Assembly (NCBI RefSeq): GCF_026016325.1 | Contig: NZ_CP087203.1 | Span: 4,216,001-4,280,000, forward strand | DNA: 64,000 bases | Direction of reading: 5' to 3' | Origin: Pseudomonas sp. B21-056 | GTDB lineage: Bacteria; Pseudomonadota; Gammaproteobacteria; Pseudomonadales; Pseudomonadaceae | Part shown: positions 46,074 through 55,296 of the stretch, piece by piece | Layout: the number at the start of each line of letters is the position of its first letter | Numbering within the stretch: the stretch's first letter is position 1 | Translations under genes and position numbers: made by a program | The notes under the pieces: model-generated | What the model was told of the DNA's origin: nothing | The model's input: the letters and a program-made list of their open reading frames with translations, nothing else | Database searches by the model: none

Positions 46074-47357
46074 TTAAGCGTCCGGTGCGGCCTTGGCAGC
46101 CGGCTCACTGTTTTCGTAGATATACAGTGGCTTGGACTTACCTTCGATGACACTTTCGTCGATCACGACTTTACTCACCTCGGACTGCGAGGGGATTTCA
46201 TACATCGTGTCGAGCAATACGCCTTCGAGAATCGAGCGCAACCCACGGGCACCGGTCTTACGCTCCAGGGCACGCTTGGCTACCGACTTCAGCGCGTCGG
46301 AACGGAACTCCAGGTCTACACCTTCCATTTCGAACAGCTTGGCATACTGCTTGGTCAGCGCGTTCTTCGGCTCGGTCAGGATCTGCATCAACGCCGCTTC
46401 ATCCAGCTCGTCCAGTGTTGCCAGGACCGGCAGGCGACCGACGAACTCCGGGATCAGACCGAACTTGACCAGGTCGTCAGGCTCGACTTCACGCAGGGAC
46501 TCACCGACCTTCTTGCCTTCTTCCTTGCTGCGCACTTCGGCGTTGAAACCGATGCCGCCGCGAGTGGAACGGTTCTGAATGACCTTTTCCAGACCCGAGA
46601 AGGCACCACCACAGATGAACAGGATGTTACGGGTGTCGACCTGCAGGAACTCCTGCTGCGGATGCTTGCGACCACCCTGGGGCGGAACGGAAGCGACCGT
46701 GCCTTCGATCAACTTGAGCAAGGCCTGCTGCACGCCCTCACCGGAAACATCCCGGGTGATGGACGGGTTGTCGGACTTGCGGGAAATCTTGTCGATTTCA
46801 TCGATGTAGACAATGCCCATCTGGGCCTTTTCGACATCGTAGTCGCACTTCTGCAACAACTTCTGAATAATGTTCTCGACATCCTCACCCACGTAACCCG
46901 CCTCGGTGAGGGTGGTTGCGTCGGCGATGGTGAACGGAACGTTCAGCAAGCGAGCCAGGGTTTCGGCAAGCAGGGTCTTACCCGAGCCTGTCGGGCCGAT
47001 CAGCAGGATGTTGCTCTTGCCGAGTTCGACCTCATCATTCTTTTTGTCACGCTGGTTGAGGCGTTTGTAGTGGTTATAAACCGCTACGGCCAATACCTTT
47101 TTCGCACGCTCCTGACCAATTACATATTGATCAAGGATGCCGCTGATTTCTTTAGGCGAAGGCAACTTATGCGCGCTGCTTTCGGCCTGGGCTTCCTGCA
47201 CCTCCTCGCGGATGATGTCATTGCACAGGTCGACGCACTCGTCGCAAATGAAGACCGAGGGGCCGGCAATCAACTTGCGTACTTCATGTTGGCTTTTGCC
47301 ACAGAAAGAGCAATAAAGCAGTTTGCCGTTGTCCTCGCCGTTGCGGGTGTCAGTCAT
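46074..47357 (-). CDS. clpX: ClpX, ATPase and specificity subunit of ClpXP
   Basis: 427 residues from ATG at 47357 ([11 protein letters not shown]). N-terminal C4 zinc domain (CSFCGKSQ ... CDECVDLC), Walker [16 protein letters not shown], Walker [12 protein letters not shown], sensor and pore loops ([10 protein letters not shown]), and a C-terminal small domain. Unfolds tagged substrates and feeds ClpP. Lies about 107 bases after clpP on the same strand, the usual operon. Confidence 0.97.
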   Translation of the reverse strand: MTDTRNGEDNGKLLYCSFCGKSQHEVRKLIAGPSVFICDECVDLCNDIIREEVQEAQAESSAHKLPSPKEISGILDQYVIGQERAKKVLAVAVYNHYKRLNQRDKKNDEVELGKSNILLIGPTGSGKTLLAETLARLLNVPFTIADATTLTEAGYVGEDVENIIQKLLQKCDYDVEKAQMGIVYIDEIDKISRKSDNPSITRDVSGEGVQQALLKLIEGTVASVPPQGGRKHPQQEFLQVDTRNILFICGGAFSGLEKVIQNRSTRGGIGFNAEVRSKEEGKKVGESLREVEPDDLVKFGLIPEFVGRLPVLATLDELDEAALMQILTEPKNALTKQYAKLFEMEGVDLEFRSDALKSVAKRALERKTGARGLRSILEGVLLDTMYEIPSQSEVSKVVIDESVIEGKSKPLYIYENSEPAAKAAPDA

Positions 47358-47464
47358 TCGATCGATCCAAATCCGATAGGCTTGCAACACAAGATGAAGG
47401 CAATTGCGGGCTTTTTCAAGCCCGCAGGCGGCCGGTCATCCCAACCACCTGCATTTTGAGTGGC

Positions 47465-48106
47465 TTAGGCAGGCATTTGACGCTTGTTGATCACGGAGTC
47501 GATCAGGCCGTATTCGGCTGCACGCTCGGCGCTCATGAAGTTGTCACGCTCGGTGTCTCGCTCAATGGTTTCGAGGCTTTGACCGGTGTGATGAGCCAAC
47601 AGCGAGTTCAAACGCGAACGAATGTGGAGGATTTCCTTGGCATGGATGTCGATGTCCGACGCCTGGCCCTGGAAGCCGCCCAATGGCTGGTGAATCATCA
47701 TGCGCGAGTTAGGCAGGCAATGACGCTTGCCCGCTGCGCCGCCGGCGAGCAGGAAAGCACCCATGCTGCAGGCCTGGCCGATGCAGATGGTGGAAACGTC
47801 CGGCTTGATGAATTGCATGGTGTCGTAGATCGACATGCCTGCAGTCACCGAACCGCCAGGTGAGTTGATATAAAGATGGATATCCTTGTCCGGGTTTTCC
47901 GCTTCAAGGAAGAGCAGTTGCGCCGCAACCAGGTTAGCCATGTAGTCTTCAACGGGTCCGATCAGGAAGATGACGCGTTCCTTGAGCAGACGGGAGTAGA
48001 TGTCATAGGCACGTTCGCCACGGGCGGACTGCTCGATAACCATCGGGACCAGGCCGCCTGCGGCCTGGATGTCAGAGCTCTGCTGATAAAAAGAATTGCG
48101 GGACAT
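47465..48106 (-). CDS. clpP: ClpP serine protease subunit
   Basis: 213 residues. Catalytic Ser in [14 protein letters not shown], His in [12 protein letters not shown], Asp in [14 protein letters not shown]-terminal region begins MSRNSFYQQ before [23 protein letters not shown]. Forms the proteolytic barrel used by ClpX and ClpA. Confidence 0.97.
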   Translation of the reverse strand: MSRNSFYQQSSDIQAAGGLVPMVIEQSARGERAYDIYSRLLKERVIFLIGPVEDYMANLVAAQLLFLEAENPDKDIHLYINSPGGSVTAGMSIYDTMQFIKPDVSTICIGQACSMGAFLLAGGAAGKRHCLPNSRMMIHQPLGGFQGQASDIDIHAKEILHIRSRLNSLLAHHTGQSLETIERDTERDNFMSAERAAEYGLIDSVINKRQMPA

Positions 48107-48145
48107 GTCTCGCAGTCACTCCCAAATAGTTATGTCTTGAATACG

Positions 48146-48173
48146 CATAAGCCAGCACGAAGGCTGGCTTATG
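48146..48173 (-). terminator. Hairpin between tig and clpP
   Basis: CATAAGCCAGC (48146-48156) and GCTGGCTTATG (48163-48173), an 11-bp stem with a 6-base loop in the 92-base gap between tig and clpP. No T-run follows on the minus strand, so it may be an attenuator or processing hairpin. Confidence 0.6.
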
Positions 48174-48198
48174 GTGTGTATTTCTTACCGCAGAACGA

Positions 48199-49509
48199 TC
48201 AATCGGCTTGTGGAGCTTCCACCGGCTTGACCGCTTCTTCGTAAGAGACCGCTTTATCGGTCACGCTAGCTTTCTGCAGAACAGTATCCACAACTTGTTC
48301 TTCGAGCACAACCGAACGGACTTCGTTCAGTTGCTGGTCATTCTTGTAGTACCAGGACACGACTTGCTCAGGTTCCTGGTAAGCCGACGCCATTTCCTGG
48401 ATCAGCTCGCGAACGCGGGCTTCGTCAGGCTTGAGTTCAAATTGCTTGACCACTTCTGCAACGATCAGGCCCAGTACGACGCGACGCTTGGCTTGTTCTT
48501 CGAACAGCTCGGCCGGCAGTTGATCAGGCTTGATGTTGCCGCCGAACTGCTGAACAGCCTGCACGCGCAGACGGTTGACTTCGTTTTCCAGCAGGGCCTT
48601 TGGCACTTCGATCGGGTTGGAGGCCAGCAGACCGTCCATGACCTGGTTCTTGACCTTGGACTTGATGGCCTGACGCAGCTCACGCTCCATGTTCTTGCGA
48701 ACTTCGGTGCGGAAACCTTCCAGACCGGTTTCCTTGATACCGAACTGGGCGAAGAACTCTTCGTTCAGCTCAGGCAACTTCGGCTCGGAAACGCTGTTGA
48801 CGGTCACGGTGAACTCGGCGGCTTTACCGGCCAGGTCCAGGTTCTGGTAGTCCTCTGGGAAGGTCACGTTCAGAACGCGCTCTTCGCCGGCTTTCGCGCC
48901 GACCAGGCCATCTTCGAAGCCCGGGATCATGCGACCGGAGCCCAGCACCAGTTGGGTGGCCTTGGCGGAACCGCCAGCGAACACTTCACCGTCGACCTTG
49001 CCGACGAAATCGATGTTCAGTTGATCTTCGTTCTGGGCAGCGCGATCGGCCACTTCGAAACGGGTGTTCTGCTTGCGCAGGATGTCCAGCATCTTGTCCA
49101 GGTCGGCATCCGACACGTCAGCGCTCAGGCGCTCGACGGCGATGGATTCGAAACCGGCGACGGTGAACTCAGGGAATACTTCGAAGGTGGCGACGAATTC
49201 CAGGTCCTTGCCTTTTTCCAGCACTTTAGGCTCGACGGACGGAGCGCCGGCCGGGTTCAGCTTCTGCTCGACCACGGCTTCGTAGAACGAAGACTGGATC
49301 ACGTCGCCCACGGCTTCCTGGCGTGCATCAGCTTCGTAACGCTGACGGATCACGCTCATTGGCACCTTGCCCGGACGGAAACCTGGGATTTTGGCCTTTT
49401 GGGCAGTCTGCTGCAGACGCTTGTTGACCTGAGTCTCGATGCGCTCAGCCGGCACGGTGATGCTCATGCGGCGCTCAAGAGCAGTAGTATTTTCAACAGA
49501 AACTTGCAT
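48199..49509 (-). CDS. tig: Trigger factor, ribosome-associated chaperone
   Basis: 436 residues from ATG at 49509 ([14 protein letters not shown]); a longer in-frame start at 49569 lacks the family N-terminus. The ribosome-binding loop is FRPGKVP. The central FKBP-type prolyl isomerase domain is at about 150-245 and the C-terminal chaperone arms follow. First gene of the tig-clpP-clpX-lon series. Confidence 0.97.
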   Translation of the reverse strand: MQVSVENTTALERRMSITVPAERIETQVNKRLQQTAQKAKIPGFRPGKVPMSVIRQRYEADARQEAVGDVIQSSFYEAVVEQKLNPAGAPSVEPKVLEKGKDLEFVATFEVFPEFTVAGFESIAVERLSADVSDADLDKMLDILRKQNTRFEVADRAAQNEDQLNIDFVGKVDGEVFAGGSAKATQLVLGSGRMIPGFEDGLVGAKAGEERVLNVTFPEDYQNLDLAGKAAEFTVTVNSVSEPKLPELNEEFFAQFGIKETGLEGFRTEVRKNMERELRQAIKSKVKNQVMDGLLASNPIEVPKALLENEVNRLRVQAVQQFGGNIKPDQLPAELFEEQAKRRVVLGLIVAEVVKQFELKPDEARVRELIQEMASAYQEPEQVVSWYYKNDQQLNEVRSVVLEEQVVDTVLQKASVTDKAVSYEEAVKPVEAPQAD

Positions 49510-49707
49510 GGATATTCCTCGTTGCACAGACGTTGGCCGGGCGTTTTCCGACCCCAGAATCAAGGGCATGCATTCTAGTAGGTCAAACTCAAGAAGTCAC
49601 CCTACTGAAAACGGCTGGAAAACAGGCGCCGGCATTAGGAGCAAGGCAAACGGTCATGCCTCGCCCGGATTGCAAATACAATCGATCATTCCAGGGGCTC
49701 TGCGCCA

Positions 49708-49729
49708 ACGCTTCTATATATAGAAGCGT
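49708..49729. promoter_or_regulatory. 22-bp perfect palindrome upstream of tig
   Basis: ACGCTTCTATA directly followed by its reverse complement TATAGAAGCGT, with no loop. A symmetric site of this kind suits a dimeric regulator better than an RNA hairpin. It lies about 200 bases 5' of tig. Confidence 0.45.
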
Positions 49730-49867
49730 GAACCTGCACACCCCTGACGCTGGACTCCGCCAGGAGACCAATGGGCATACCGCGCATCATCGCGAAACAT
49801 AATCGCAACGCCCCATCGCCAAACCCGCCCCGAAACAAGGCAGGCAACAAACCACCTGAATGCCGAA

Positions 49868-49906
49868 AACAAAAACGGCGCAGTCCTTTTCAGGTACTGC
49901 GCCGTT
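49868..49906 (-). terminator. Terminator of the tRNA cluster
   Basis: AACGGCGCAGT (49874-49884) and ACTGCGCCGTT (49896-49906) with an 11-base loop; read on the minus strand it is followed by TTTTGTTTT. It ends the Arg-His-Leu tRNA transcript. Confidence 0.88.
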
Positions 49907-49932
49907 CTCTGCTATTCAAATAGCGACTTGTA

Positions 49933-50017
49933 TGGTGCGGACGGAGAGACTCGAACTCTCACACCTTGCGGCGCTGGAACCTAAATCCAGTGTGTCTACC
50001 AATTCCACCACATCCGC
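49933..50017 (-). tRNA. tRNA-Leu(UAG)
   Basis: 85 bases with encoded CCA. Acceptor GCGGATG/CGTCCGC, D-loop TGGTAGAC, anticodon arm CTGGA-TTTAGGT-TCCAG (UAG), long class-II variable arm and T-loop GTTCGAGTC. Third tRNA of the transcript. Confidence 0.95.
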
Positions 50018-50035
50018 GTTTCAAGCTTTTAAAGC

Positions 50036-50067
50036 AAAGGCGCCAGATGGTTAGATCTGGCGCCTTT
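50036..50067 (-). terminator. Hairpin between tRNA-His and tRNA-Leu
   Basis: AAAGGCGCCAGAT and ATCTGGCGCCTTT, a 10-13 bp stem with a short loop in the 58-base spacer. May be a processing signal or partial terminator within the tRNA transcript. Confidence 0.6.
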
Positions 50068-50075
50068 CTAGAATA

Positions 50076-50151
50076 TGGGGTGGACGATGGGGATCGAACC
50101 CACGACAACGGGAGTCACAATCCCGTGCTCTACCAACTGAGCTACGCCCAC
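50076..50151 (-). tRNA. tRNA-His(GUG)
   Basis: 76 bases with encoded CCA. Acceptor GTGGGCG/CGTCCAC, anticodon loop ATTGTGA giving GUG, T-loop GTTCGATCC. A G precedes the 5' end, available as the G-1 that is typical of tRNA-His. Confidence 0.95.
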
Positions 50152-50191
50152 CATATTGCCTTGTTGCGTTACTTGTGCCAAAGCTGCCTAA

Positions 50192-50268
50192 TGGCGCACC
50201 CGGCAGGACTCGAACCTGCGACCATCCGCTTAGAAGGCGGATGCTCTATCCAGCTGAGCTACGGGCGC
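50192..50268 (-). tRNA. tRNA-Arg(UCU)
   Basis: 77 bases with encoded CCA. Acceptor GCGCCCG/CGGGTGC, D-loop AGCTGGATAGAGC, anticodon loop CTTCTAA giving UCU, T-loop GTTCGAGTC. First tRNA of the transcript. The 280 bases upstream to folD hold only promoter-like AT-rich sequence (TTTTTTAAAAAAAATTCATTT around 50421-50443). Confidence 0.95.
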
Positions 50269-50549
50269 CTTTTTAATCTGTATTCTTTGACGACTACAAA
50301 CTAAGTGCTTTCAGCTTTGCCGAGTTGAAACAACCAACTCTGCTCCACCTTCTTAACCAGTGCTAGGCTGTGCCCGACAAGTGCGACGAATGTTATAGAC
50401 GGCCTGATAGGTCGTCAACTCTTTTTTAAAAAAAATTCATTTAATTAAAGGGGTTAGGGGAATTTGCAGACCAAGCGCCTTTGCCCTCACGTCCTGGCAT
50501 GCGAGAATGCGCTCTCTTTTTTTCCCCTCTCGATGGTTAACCACGCGCA

Positions 50550-51404
50550 ATGACTGCACAACTTATCGACGGCAAATCGATCGCCGCCAGCCTGCGCCAG
50601 CAGATCGCCCAACGCGTTACCGAGCGTCGCCAGCAAGGCCTGCGCACGCCCGGTCTTGCGGTGATCCTGGTCGGCAGCGATCCCGCCTCTCAGGTTTATG
50701 TCTCGCACAAGCGTAAAGACTGTGAAGAGGTCGGCTTCCTTTCCCAGGCCTACGACCTGCCTTGCGAAACCACCCAGCAAACACTGGCCGATCTGATCGA
50801 TCGCCTGAACGATGACCCGAGTATCGACGGCGTTCTGCTTCAGCTGCCCCTGCCTGAACACCTCGACGCCTCCAAACTGCTGGAGCGCATCCGCCCGGAT
50901 AAAGACGTCGACGGTTTCCATCCCTATAACGTCGGTCGCCTGGCCCAGCGCATCCCGCTGCTGCGCCCCTGCACCCCTAAAGGCATCATGACGCTGCTGG
51001 AAAGCACGGGCGTGGACCTTTATGGCCTCGATGCCGTAGTCGTGGGCGCGTCCAATATCGTTGGCCGGCCGATGGCCATGGAACTGCTGTTGGCCGGTTG
51101 CACCGTGACCGTGACCCACCGCTTCACCAAGGACCTGGCCGGCCACGTCGGCCGCGCCGACCTGGTGGTCGTGGCCGCCGGCAAACCTGGCCTGGTCAGG
51201 GGCGAGTGGATCAAGGAAGGCGCCATCGTCATCGATGTGGGCATCAATCGCCAGGACGACGGCAAGCTGGTGGGTGATGTGGTCTACGAGACCGCCCTGC
51301 CCCGCGCCAGCTGGATCACTCCGGTACCCGGCGGCGTCGGCCCGATGACCCGTGCCTGCCTGCTGGAAAACACGCTGTACGCGGCTGAAACGCTGCATAG
51401 CTGA
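50550..51404 (+). CDS. folD: Bifunctional methylenetetrahydrofolate dehydrogenase/cyclohydrolase
   Basis: 284 residues. Interconverts 5,10-methylene-, methenyl- and 10-formyl-THF using NADP. Motifs: catalytic Lys in [37 protein letters not shown]-binding [18 protein letters not shown], and the C-terminal [11 protein letters not shown]. Divergent from the tRNA cluster. Confidence 0.97.
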   Translation: MTAQLIDGKSIAASLRQQIAQRVTERRQQGLRTPGLAVILVGSDPASQVYVSHKRKDCEEVGFLSQAYDLPCETTQQTLADLIDRLNDDPSIDGVLLQLPLPEHLDASKLLERIRPDKDVDGFHPYNVGRLAQRIPLLRPCTPKGIMTLLESTGVDLYGLDAVVVGASNIVGRPMAMELLLAGCTVTVTHRFTKDLAGHVGRADLVVVAAGKPGLVRGEWIKEGAIVIDVGINRQDDGKLVGDVVYETALPRASWITPVPGGVGPMTRACLLENTLYAAETLHS

Positions 51405-51427
51405 GTTTCCCGGCGAAAGCGAAAACC

Positions 51428-51547
51428 TGTGGGAGCGAGCCTGGTGGGAGCGAGCCTGCTCGCGAAGGCGGCGTGTCAGCGATTTCATGGCTGACTGACA
51501 CACCGCCTTCGCGAGCAGGCTCGCTCCCACCAGGCTCGCTCCCACAT
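51428..51547. repeat. Class-1 REPIN with mirrored duplication of both outer arms
   Basis: The left arm reads TGTGGGAGCGAGCCTG then GTGGGAGCGAGCCTGCTCGC continuing GAAGGCG. The right arm mirrors it: CGCCTTCGCGAGCAGGCTCG continuing CTCCCAC, then CAGGCTCGCTCCCACA. The stem is therefore 15 bp longer than in other copies. Confidence 0.9.
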
Positions 51548-51697
51548 TGTTTGGCCCCCCTTCCATTAAACTTTATTTATTCTCGAGCCCCAGCGGTGCA
51601 GGCATGTAGCGCTGTTGTCGCCCATACTCATAAAATGCAGCGCTTTTTTCAAAAGCCGTTGCTGAACGGCCTCTTCAACTCTATCGAGTCTATTCGC

Positions 51698-52636
51698 GTG
51701 AACATCCGTCTTTCGATCTTCAGCCTGTTTTTCGCTTTTTCAGGCGCGCTTATCACGCAGAACATCAACGCGCAGGAAACCATCGCAGCCCCCCGGGATA
51801 CGTCAAAGCTGCAAGTCGCTTCGGGCAGCGCGATGTTGCTGGACCTGCAGACGGATAAAGTCGTCTACTCCAGCAATCCGGACGTGGTGGTGCCCATCGC
51901 GTCGGTGACCAAGTTGATGACCGGGCTGATCGTGCTGGATGCCAGGCAGGACCTGAACGAGTACATCTCCATCACCATCACCAATACCCCGGAAATGAAA
52001 GGAGTGTTTTCCCGGGTCAAGCTCAACAGCGAACTGTCCCGTCGTGAGGTGCTGCTGATTGCGCTGATGTCCTCGGAAAACCGTGCCGCTGCCAGTCTCG
52101 CACATCATTACCCGGGCGGTTACGCAGCGTTCATCGCCGCCATGAACGCCAAGGCCAAGGCACTGGGCATGACCAGCACCCACTATGTCGAGCCGACCGG
52201 CCTGTCGATCCATAACGTCTCCACCGCCAGGGACCTGACCAAGCTGCTGATCGCTGCCCGCAAATACCCACTGCTCAGCGAATTGAGCACCACCAAGGAA
52301 AAGACCGTCACCTTCCGCAAGCCGGTCTACAGCCTGGGCTTTCGCAACACCGACCACCTGATCCACAAGGACAACTGGGACATCCAGTTGACCAAGACCG
52401 GCTTCACCAACCAAGCCGGTCACTGCCTGGTACTGGTGACGAAAATGGGTAATCGCCCAATGGCCCTGGTTATCCTCGATGCGTTTGGCAAATACACCCA
52501 TTTCGCCGACGCCAGCCGGATTCGCAGTTGGGTGGAAACCGGCAAGAGCACCAACGTTCCGGCGGTGGCCATGCAGTACAAGGCGGCGAAGAATCTCAAG
52601 AGCCGCCAGAGCGGCGTGGTCGAAGCCTCCAAGTAA
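51698..52636 (+). CDS. pbpG: D-alanyl-D-alanine endopeptidase (PBP7 type)
   Basis: 312 residues from GTG at 51698 (signal-peptide start [16 protein letters not shown]); ATG at 51635 is an alternative but would put 21 residues before the signal. Penicillin-binding fold S11: SxxK in SVTKLM, SxN in [11 protein letters not shown] in [12 protein letters not shown]. Cleaves peptidoglycan cross-links in the periplasm. Length and motifs match PBP7/8. No partner gene nearby. Confidence 0.9.
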   Translation: MNIRLSIFSLFFAFSGALITQNINAQETIAAPRDTSKLQVASGSAMLLDLQTDKVVYSSNPDVVVPIASVTKLMTGLIVLDARQDLNEYISITITNTPEMKGVFSRVKLNSELSRREVLLIALMSSENRAAASLAHHYPGGYAAFIAAMNAKAKALGMTSTHYVEPTGLSIHNVSTARDLTKLLIAARKYPLLSELSTTKEKTVTFRKPVYSLGFRNTDHLIHKDNWDIQLTKTGFTNQAGHCLVLVTKMGNRPMALVILDAFGKYTHFADASRIRSWVETGKSTNVPAVAMQYKAAKNLKSRQSGVVEASK

Positions 52637-52647
52637 TTGCAGCATTA

Positions 52648-52669
52648 CCCGACTCGTCGGGCTTTTTTT
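52648..52669 (+). terminator. Terminator after pbpG
   Basis: CCCGA-CTCG-TCGGG stem-loop followed by C and TTTTTTT (52663-52669), 12 bases after the stop. Confidence 0.8.
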
Positions 52670-52672
52670 CGC

Positions 52673-52879
52673 TCAATGCTTAAGGCCACCAAGCGGGTCA
52701 TAAGCCTTGTCGCCGGGCTCGCCCTGCTTGTCTTTCTCGTCACGCGGGGCCTTGGCCGGCCCTATCGGATCGACTTGCGGATCATCGAGATCCGGAGAGT
52801 CCGGATCGAATCCCAGCTCATCATCAGCGGATGAATGCTCGGAAGAATGGGGCCCCGTGGGCGTATTCGACTGTGCCAT
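52673..52879 (-). CDS. Small acidic, Pro-rich hypothetical protein
   Basis: 68 residues from ATG at 52879 (MAQSNTPTG), preceded by AAGGAGG at good distance. Very hydrophilic, likely disordered, rich in Asp, Pro and Gly (DPDSPDLDDPQVDPIGP), with no signal peptide. Ends YDPLGGLKH. Not recognised as a named family. The strong ribosome site and clean spacing between two terminated units support it as a gene. Confidence 0.7.
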   Translation of the reverse strand: MAQSNTPTGPHSSEHSSADDELGFDPDSPDLDDPQVDPIGPAKAPRDEKDKQGEPGDKAYDPLGGLKH

Positions 52880-52979
52880 GCCTGCCTCCTTCAATCATGG
52901 CCCGGACAGTCCGGACCCTGACGATAAGAGTTTCAGGCGTGCCGGGTCGTGCCCGGCAAGTGACGAACGGGGCACCCAA

Positions 52980-53657
52980 TCAATGCGCCGCCCCCAGGGT
53001 CTTGGTGGCGCGGGCCGCCGCTTGCTCCTGCCCTGCCCCGGCCAACTCGTCCGCCGCTTTCAACCAGCGCTGCGGGTTGACGTTGGCCGGAAGCTGCGTG
53101 GGTCGCTGAAGCAGTACCGCCCAGCCGCCGGCATCCTTGAAGGCCGACTCGAACCCACTGAAGCTCATCAACAGCCGCCGGTTCATGCCCGAACGCAACA
53201 ACACCGTGCGCTTCTGCCGGTTATAGCCGGCCAGAATCCCGTATCGAGGCCCGCCCCATAACGCCGCGCCCTCGGTGTAACGCAGCAACACCGGATTGCC
53301 CGCCGCGACCTGCTCCAACAGTGCCGGCAACTCACTGTCGAGGGGATACACCACCAACCCATACTCGCGCGCCAGGGTTTGCATATTCTGCTGCAAACCG
53401 GCTTCGCCACCTGGCAGGTGCAACGGCTTCTCCAGCAATCCCGGGGTGATCACCGTTCCTTGCGCGGTCAGCACCGCGGCCAGGGATTGCGGGGCACCCT
53501 GGTACATATCGCCGCGATAGAACGGCACGCTGTTGAGTTCCACCCGTTCGGGCAGGCGCTGGATCTGCGGCGACAGGCTGCCCGCGCAACCCGTCAGGGC
53601 CCCGAGGCAGGCGATCGCCAATACCAGTGATCGAAAAGAGGGAATGGCCGGCAACAT
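52980..53657 (-). CDS. Lipoprotein with C39-like peptidase fold lacking the catalytic Cys
   Basis: 225 residues. Signal peptide with lipobox LTGC (Cys23). The segment SVPFYRGDMYQGAPQSLAAVL corresponds to the helix of C39 peptidases that reads YQCGPAALAMVL, but Cys is replaced by Gly. The later strand that should carry the active His (GHFVVL-like) reads GGPRYGILAGYN, without His. The C-terminus has a short helical repeat (NPQRWLKAADELAGAGQ), TPR-like. Probably a non-catalytic envelope protein. Confidence 0.72.
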   Translation of the reverse strand: MLPAIPSFRSLVLAIACLGALTGCAGSLSPQIQRLPERVELNSVPFYRGDMYQGAPQSLAAVLTAQGTVITPGLLEKPLHLPGGEAGLQQNMQTLAREYGLVVYPLDSELPALLEQVAAGNPVLLRYTEGAALWGGPRYGILAGYNRQKRTVLLRSGMNRRLLMSFSGFESAFKDAGGWAVLLQRPTQLPANVNPQRWLKAADELAGAGQEQAAARATKTLGAAH

Positions 53658-53880
53658 GATGAGTCTCTAGTTCAGGTACCCGATAAACGGGCCAGGCTTG
53701 GGCCGTCGATCATAAAGCGCCCACTGACCCGGGTATAGCCTTAAACAGCAGTCTCGTTGCCGCAATAGAACCAACCGGTCGGTGATCGACGACCGCGACC
53801 GACTGCCTGCAACACTTGATCGACTAGACTGTCCATTGAACTGAGTGCGTTGCCCCGGATTGGGGCTGAGGGAGGCCCGC

Positions 53881-54045
53881 ATGAGCCTGACAACGACAAT
53901 TGTGATGCTGGTATTCAGCTGGCTGAGCGTAGCGGCGGCCATGCTGTGGGGCGTGCTGCGGATCACCCGTCGCCATCATCATCCGTCCCCATCGAGAACG
54001 GAAAAACCCGCAGAGCCCGCCCGGCACCACGCCGCCGCACACTGA
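53881..54045 (+). CDS. Small single-span membrane protein
   Basis: 54 residues from ATG at 53881, preceded by GAGGGAGG. One membrane helix (residues about 4-21, TTIVMLVFSWLSVAAAMLWG), then a basic, His-rich cytoplasmic-type tail (RITRRHHHPS ... ARHHAAAH). Function unknown. The 223-base region before it holds no other feature I can identify. Confidence 0.65.
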   Translation: MSLTTTIVMLVFSWLSVAAAMLWGVLRITRRHHHPSPSRTEKPAEPARHHAAAH

Positions 54046-54065
54046 TCGCCTACTTTCAAAAAGCC

Positions 54066-54098
54066 ATAAAAAAGCCGCCCGGGCTGGACCCGGGCGGC
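54066..54098 (-). terminator. Terminator after terC
   Basis: GCCGCCCGGG/CCCGGGCGGC, 10-bp stem with a 5-base loop; on the minus strand it is followed by TTTTTTAT. Also close enough to end the small plus-strand gene. Confidence 0.85.
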
Positions 54099-54118
54099 GG
54101 CTACCTGCCTGCCTGCAA

Positions 54119-54868
54119 TCAGGCTTCGTTGCCCAACGCCTTTTGCCGGGCGCGACGGGCCATCATGTTCAACACCTCAATCGCAGCCGAGAACGCCATG
54201 GCAGCGTAGATGTAGCCCTTGGGCACATGAGCACCGAAGCCTTCGGCGATCAGCGTCATGCCGATCATGATCAGGAAGCCCAGCGCCAACATGACCACCG
54301 TCGGGTTGTTGTTGATGAACCGGGCCAGGGGCTCGGCCGCCAGCAGCATCACCAGTACCGACACCACCACGGCGATGATCATGATCGGCAAGTGCTCGGT
54401 CATGCCCACGGCCGTGATGATGCTGTCGATGGAAAACACCAGGTCGAGCATCAGGATCTGACTGATTGCGGCGGCAAATCCGAGGGTCACGCCGGACGTG
54501 GCCGACTTCGGATCGTTCGGCGCAGGGTCCATGCTGTGGTGGATTTCGGTCGTGGCCTTCCACAGCAGGAACAGACCGCCGGCGATCAGGATCATGTCCT
54601 TCCAGGAGAACGCCTGGCCGAGGATTTCGATGACCGGTTCCGTCAACTGCACAATGAACGCGATGGTGCTCAACAAGCCCAGGCGCAGGATCAGCGCCAT
54701 GCCGATACCGATCCGCCGTGCCTTGACACGATGCTGTTCGGGCAGCTTGTTGGTCAGGATCGAAATGAAGATCAGGTTATCGATGCCCAGCACGATTTCC
54801 ATGACGACCAGGGTCGCCAGGGCGATCCAGGCAGTGGGGCTGGCAGCGAGTTCTAAAAGGTATTCCAT
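54119..54868 (-). CDS. TerC family integral membrane protein
   Basis: 249 residues, about seven membrane helices. TerC hallmarks with acidic residues in helices: [18 protein letters not shown] and [18 protein letters not shown], plus [13 protein letters not shown]. The family is linked to metal (Mn/tellurite) efflux or metalation of exported proteins. Only 28 bases separate its start from the lipoprotein gene stop upstream, so there is no room for a yybP-ykoY riboswitch directly in front of it; the two may be one transcript. Confidence 0.9.
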   Translation of the reverse strand: MEYLLELAASPTAWIALATLVVMEIVLGIDNLIFISILTNKLPEQHRVKARRIGIGMALILRLGLLSTIAFIVQLTEPVIEILGQAFSWKDMILIAGGLFLLWKATTEIHHSMDPAPNDPKSATSGVTLGFAAAISQILMLDLVFSIDSIITAVGMTEHLPIMIIAVVVSVLVMLLAAEPLARFINNNPTVVMLALGFLIMIGMTLIAEGFGAHVPKGYIYAAMAFSAAIEVLNMMARRARQKALGNEA

Positions 54869-54896
54869 GGGTCAGTCCTGACTCGTTATGACGGGG

Positions 54897-55160
54897 TTAG
54901 ATGGCTTGGGTGGAAGCCTTGGGTTTGTCGGCCTCATCTGCCGGTTCTTTCTTGGGGCTGATCAACCCGCCGGTGGCGTCGTTCAGTGCCTGCTCGGCCG
55001 CCTTATGGGTATCGTCGATGGCCTTTTTCGCCGTCTCAACCGCTTGCTCCTTCAACTGCTGAGCCAATTGTTCGGCGCTTTTTTCCGCCTGCTCACAGCC
55101 CACCAGGGCTATTGAAGACAGTGCCAGCATGGCTGCAAGACCCAGGGATTTGTATGTCAT
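54897..55160 (-). CDS. Small helical lipoprotein
   Basis: 87 residues from ATG at 55160 (MTYKSLGLAAML). Signal peptide with lipobox LVGC (Cys22). The mature part is Ala/Glu/Lys/Gln-rich amphipathic helix (SAEQLAQQLKEQAVETAKKA) with a Pro/Lys tail. Probably sits at the inner face of the envelope. Upstream of terC on the same strand. No named family recognised. Confidence 0.75.
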   Translation of the reverse strand: MTYKSLGLAAMLALSSIALVGCEQAEKSAEQLAQQLKEQAVETAKKAIDDTHKAAEQALNDATGGLISPKKEPADEADKPKASTQAI

Positions 55161-55296
55161 GGATAGATGCCTCTGAGGAAAAAACGGAGCACGAAGATGG
55201 CTCACCAATGGCCAGGCATTCTAGAGACGACAATACTTCAGGAAAATTCGTATTTTCAACGGTTATACTTCGGTTTTTACGAAGCTATGTGATCCC

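Larger units (their letters stand above)
49510..49932. other. Intergenic region upstream of tig
   Basis: 423 bases without a credible gene. It holds a 22-bp perfect palindrome at 49708-49729 and the tRNA-cluster terminator at 49868-49906. The tig promoter must lie in the part near 49520-49620, but I cannot pick out a convincing -35/-10 pair. Confidence 0.6.

Noticed and set aside
53658..53880. Possible small gene or sRNA between the C39-like lipoprotein and the small membrane protein
   Set aside because: No frame with a ribosome site, no clear hairpin with T-run and no recognisable promoter.
54869..54896. yybP-ykoY Mn riboswitch upstream of terC
   Set aside because: Only 28 bases separate the terC start from the upstream lipoprotein gene, too short for the aptamer.
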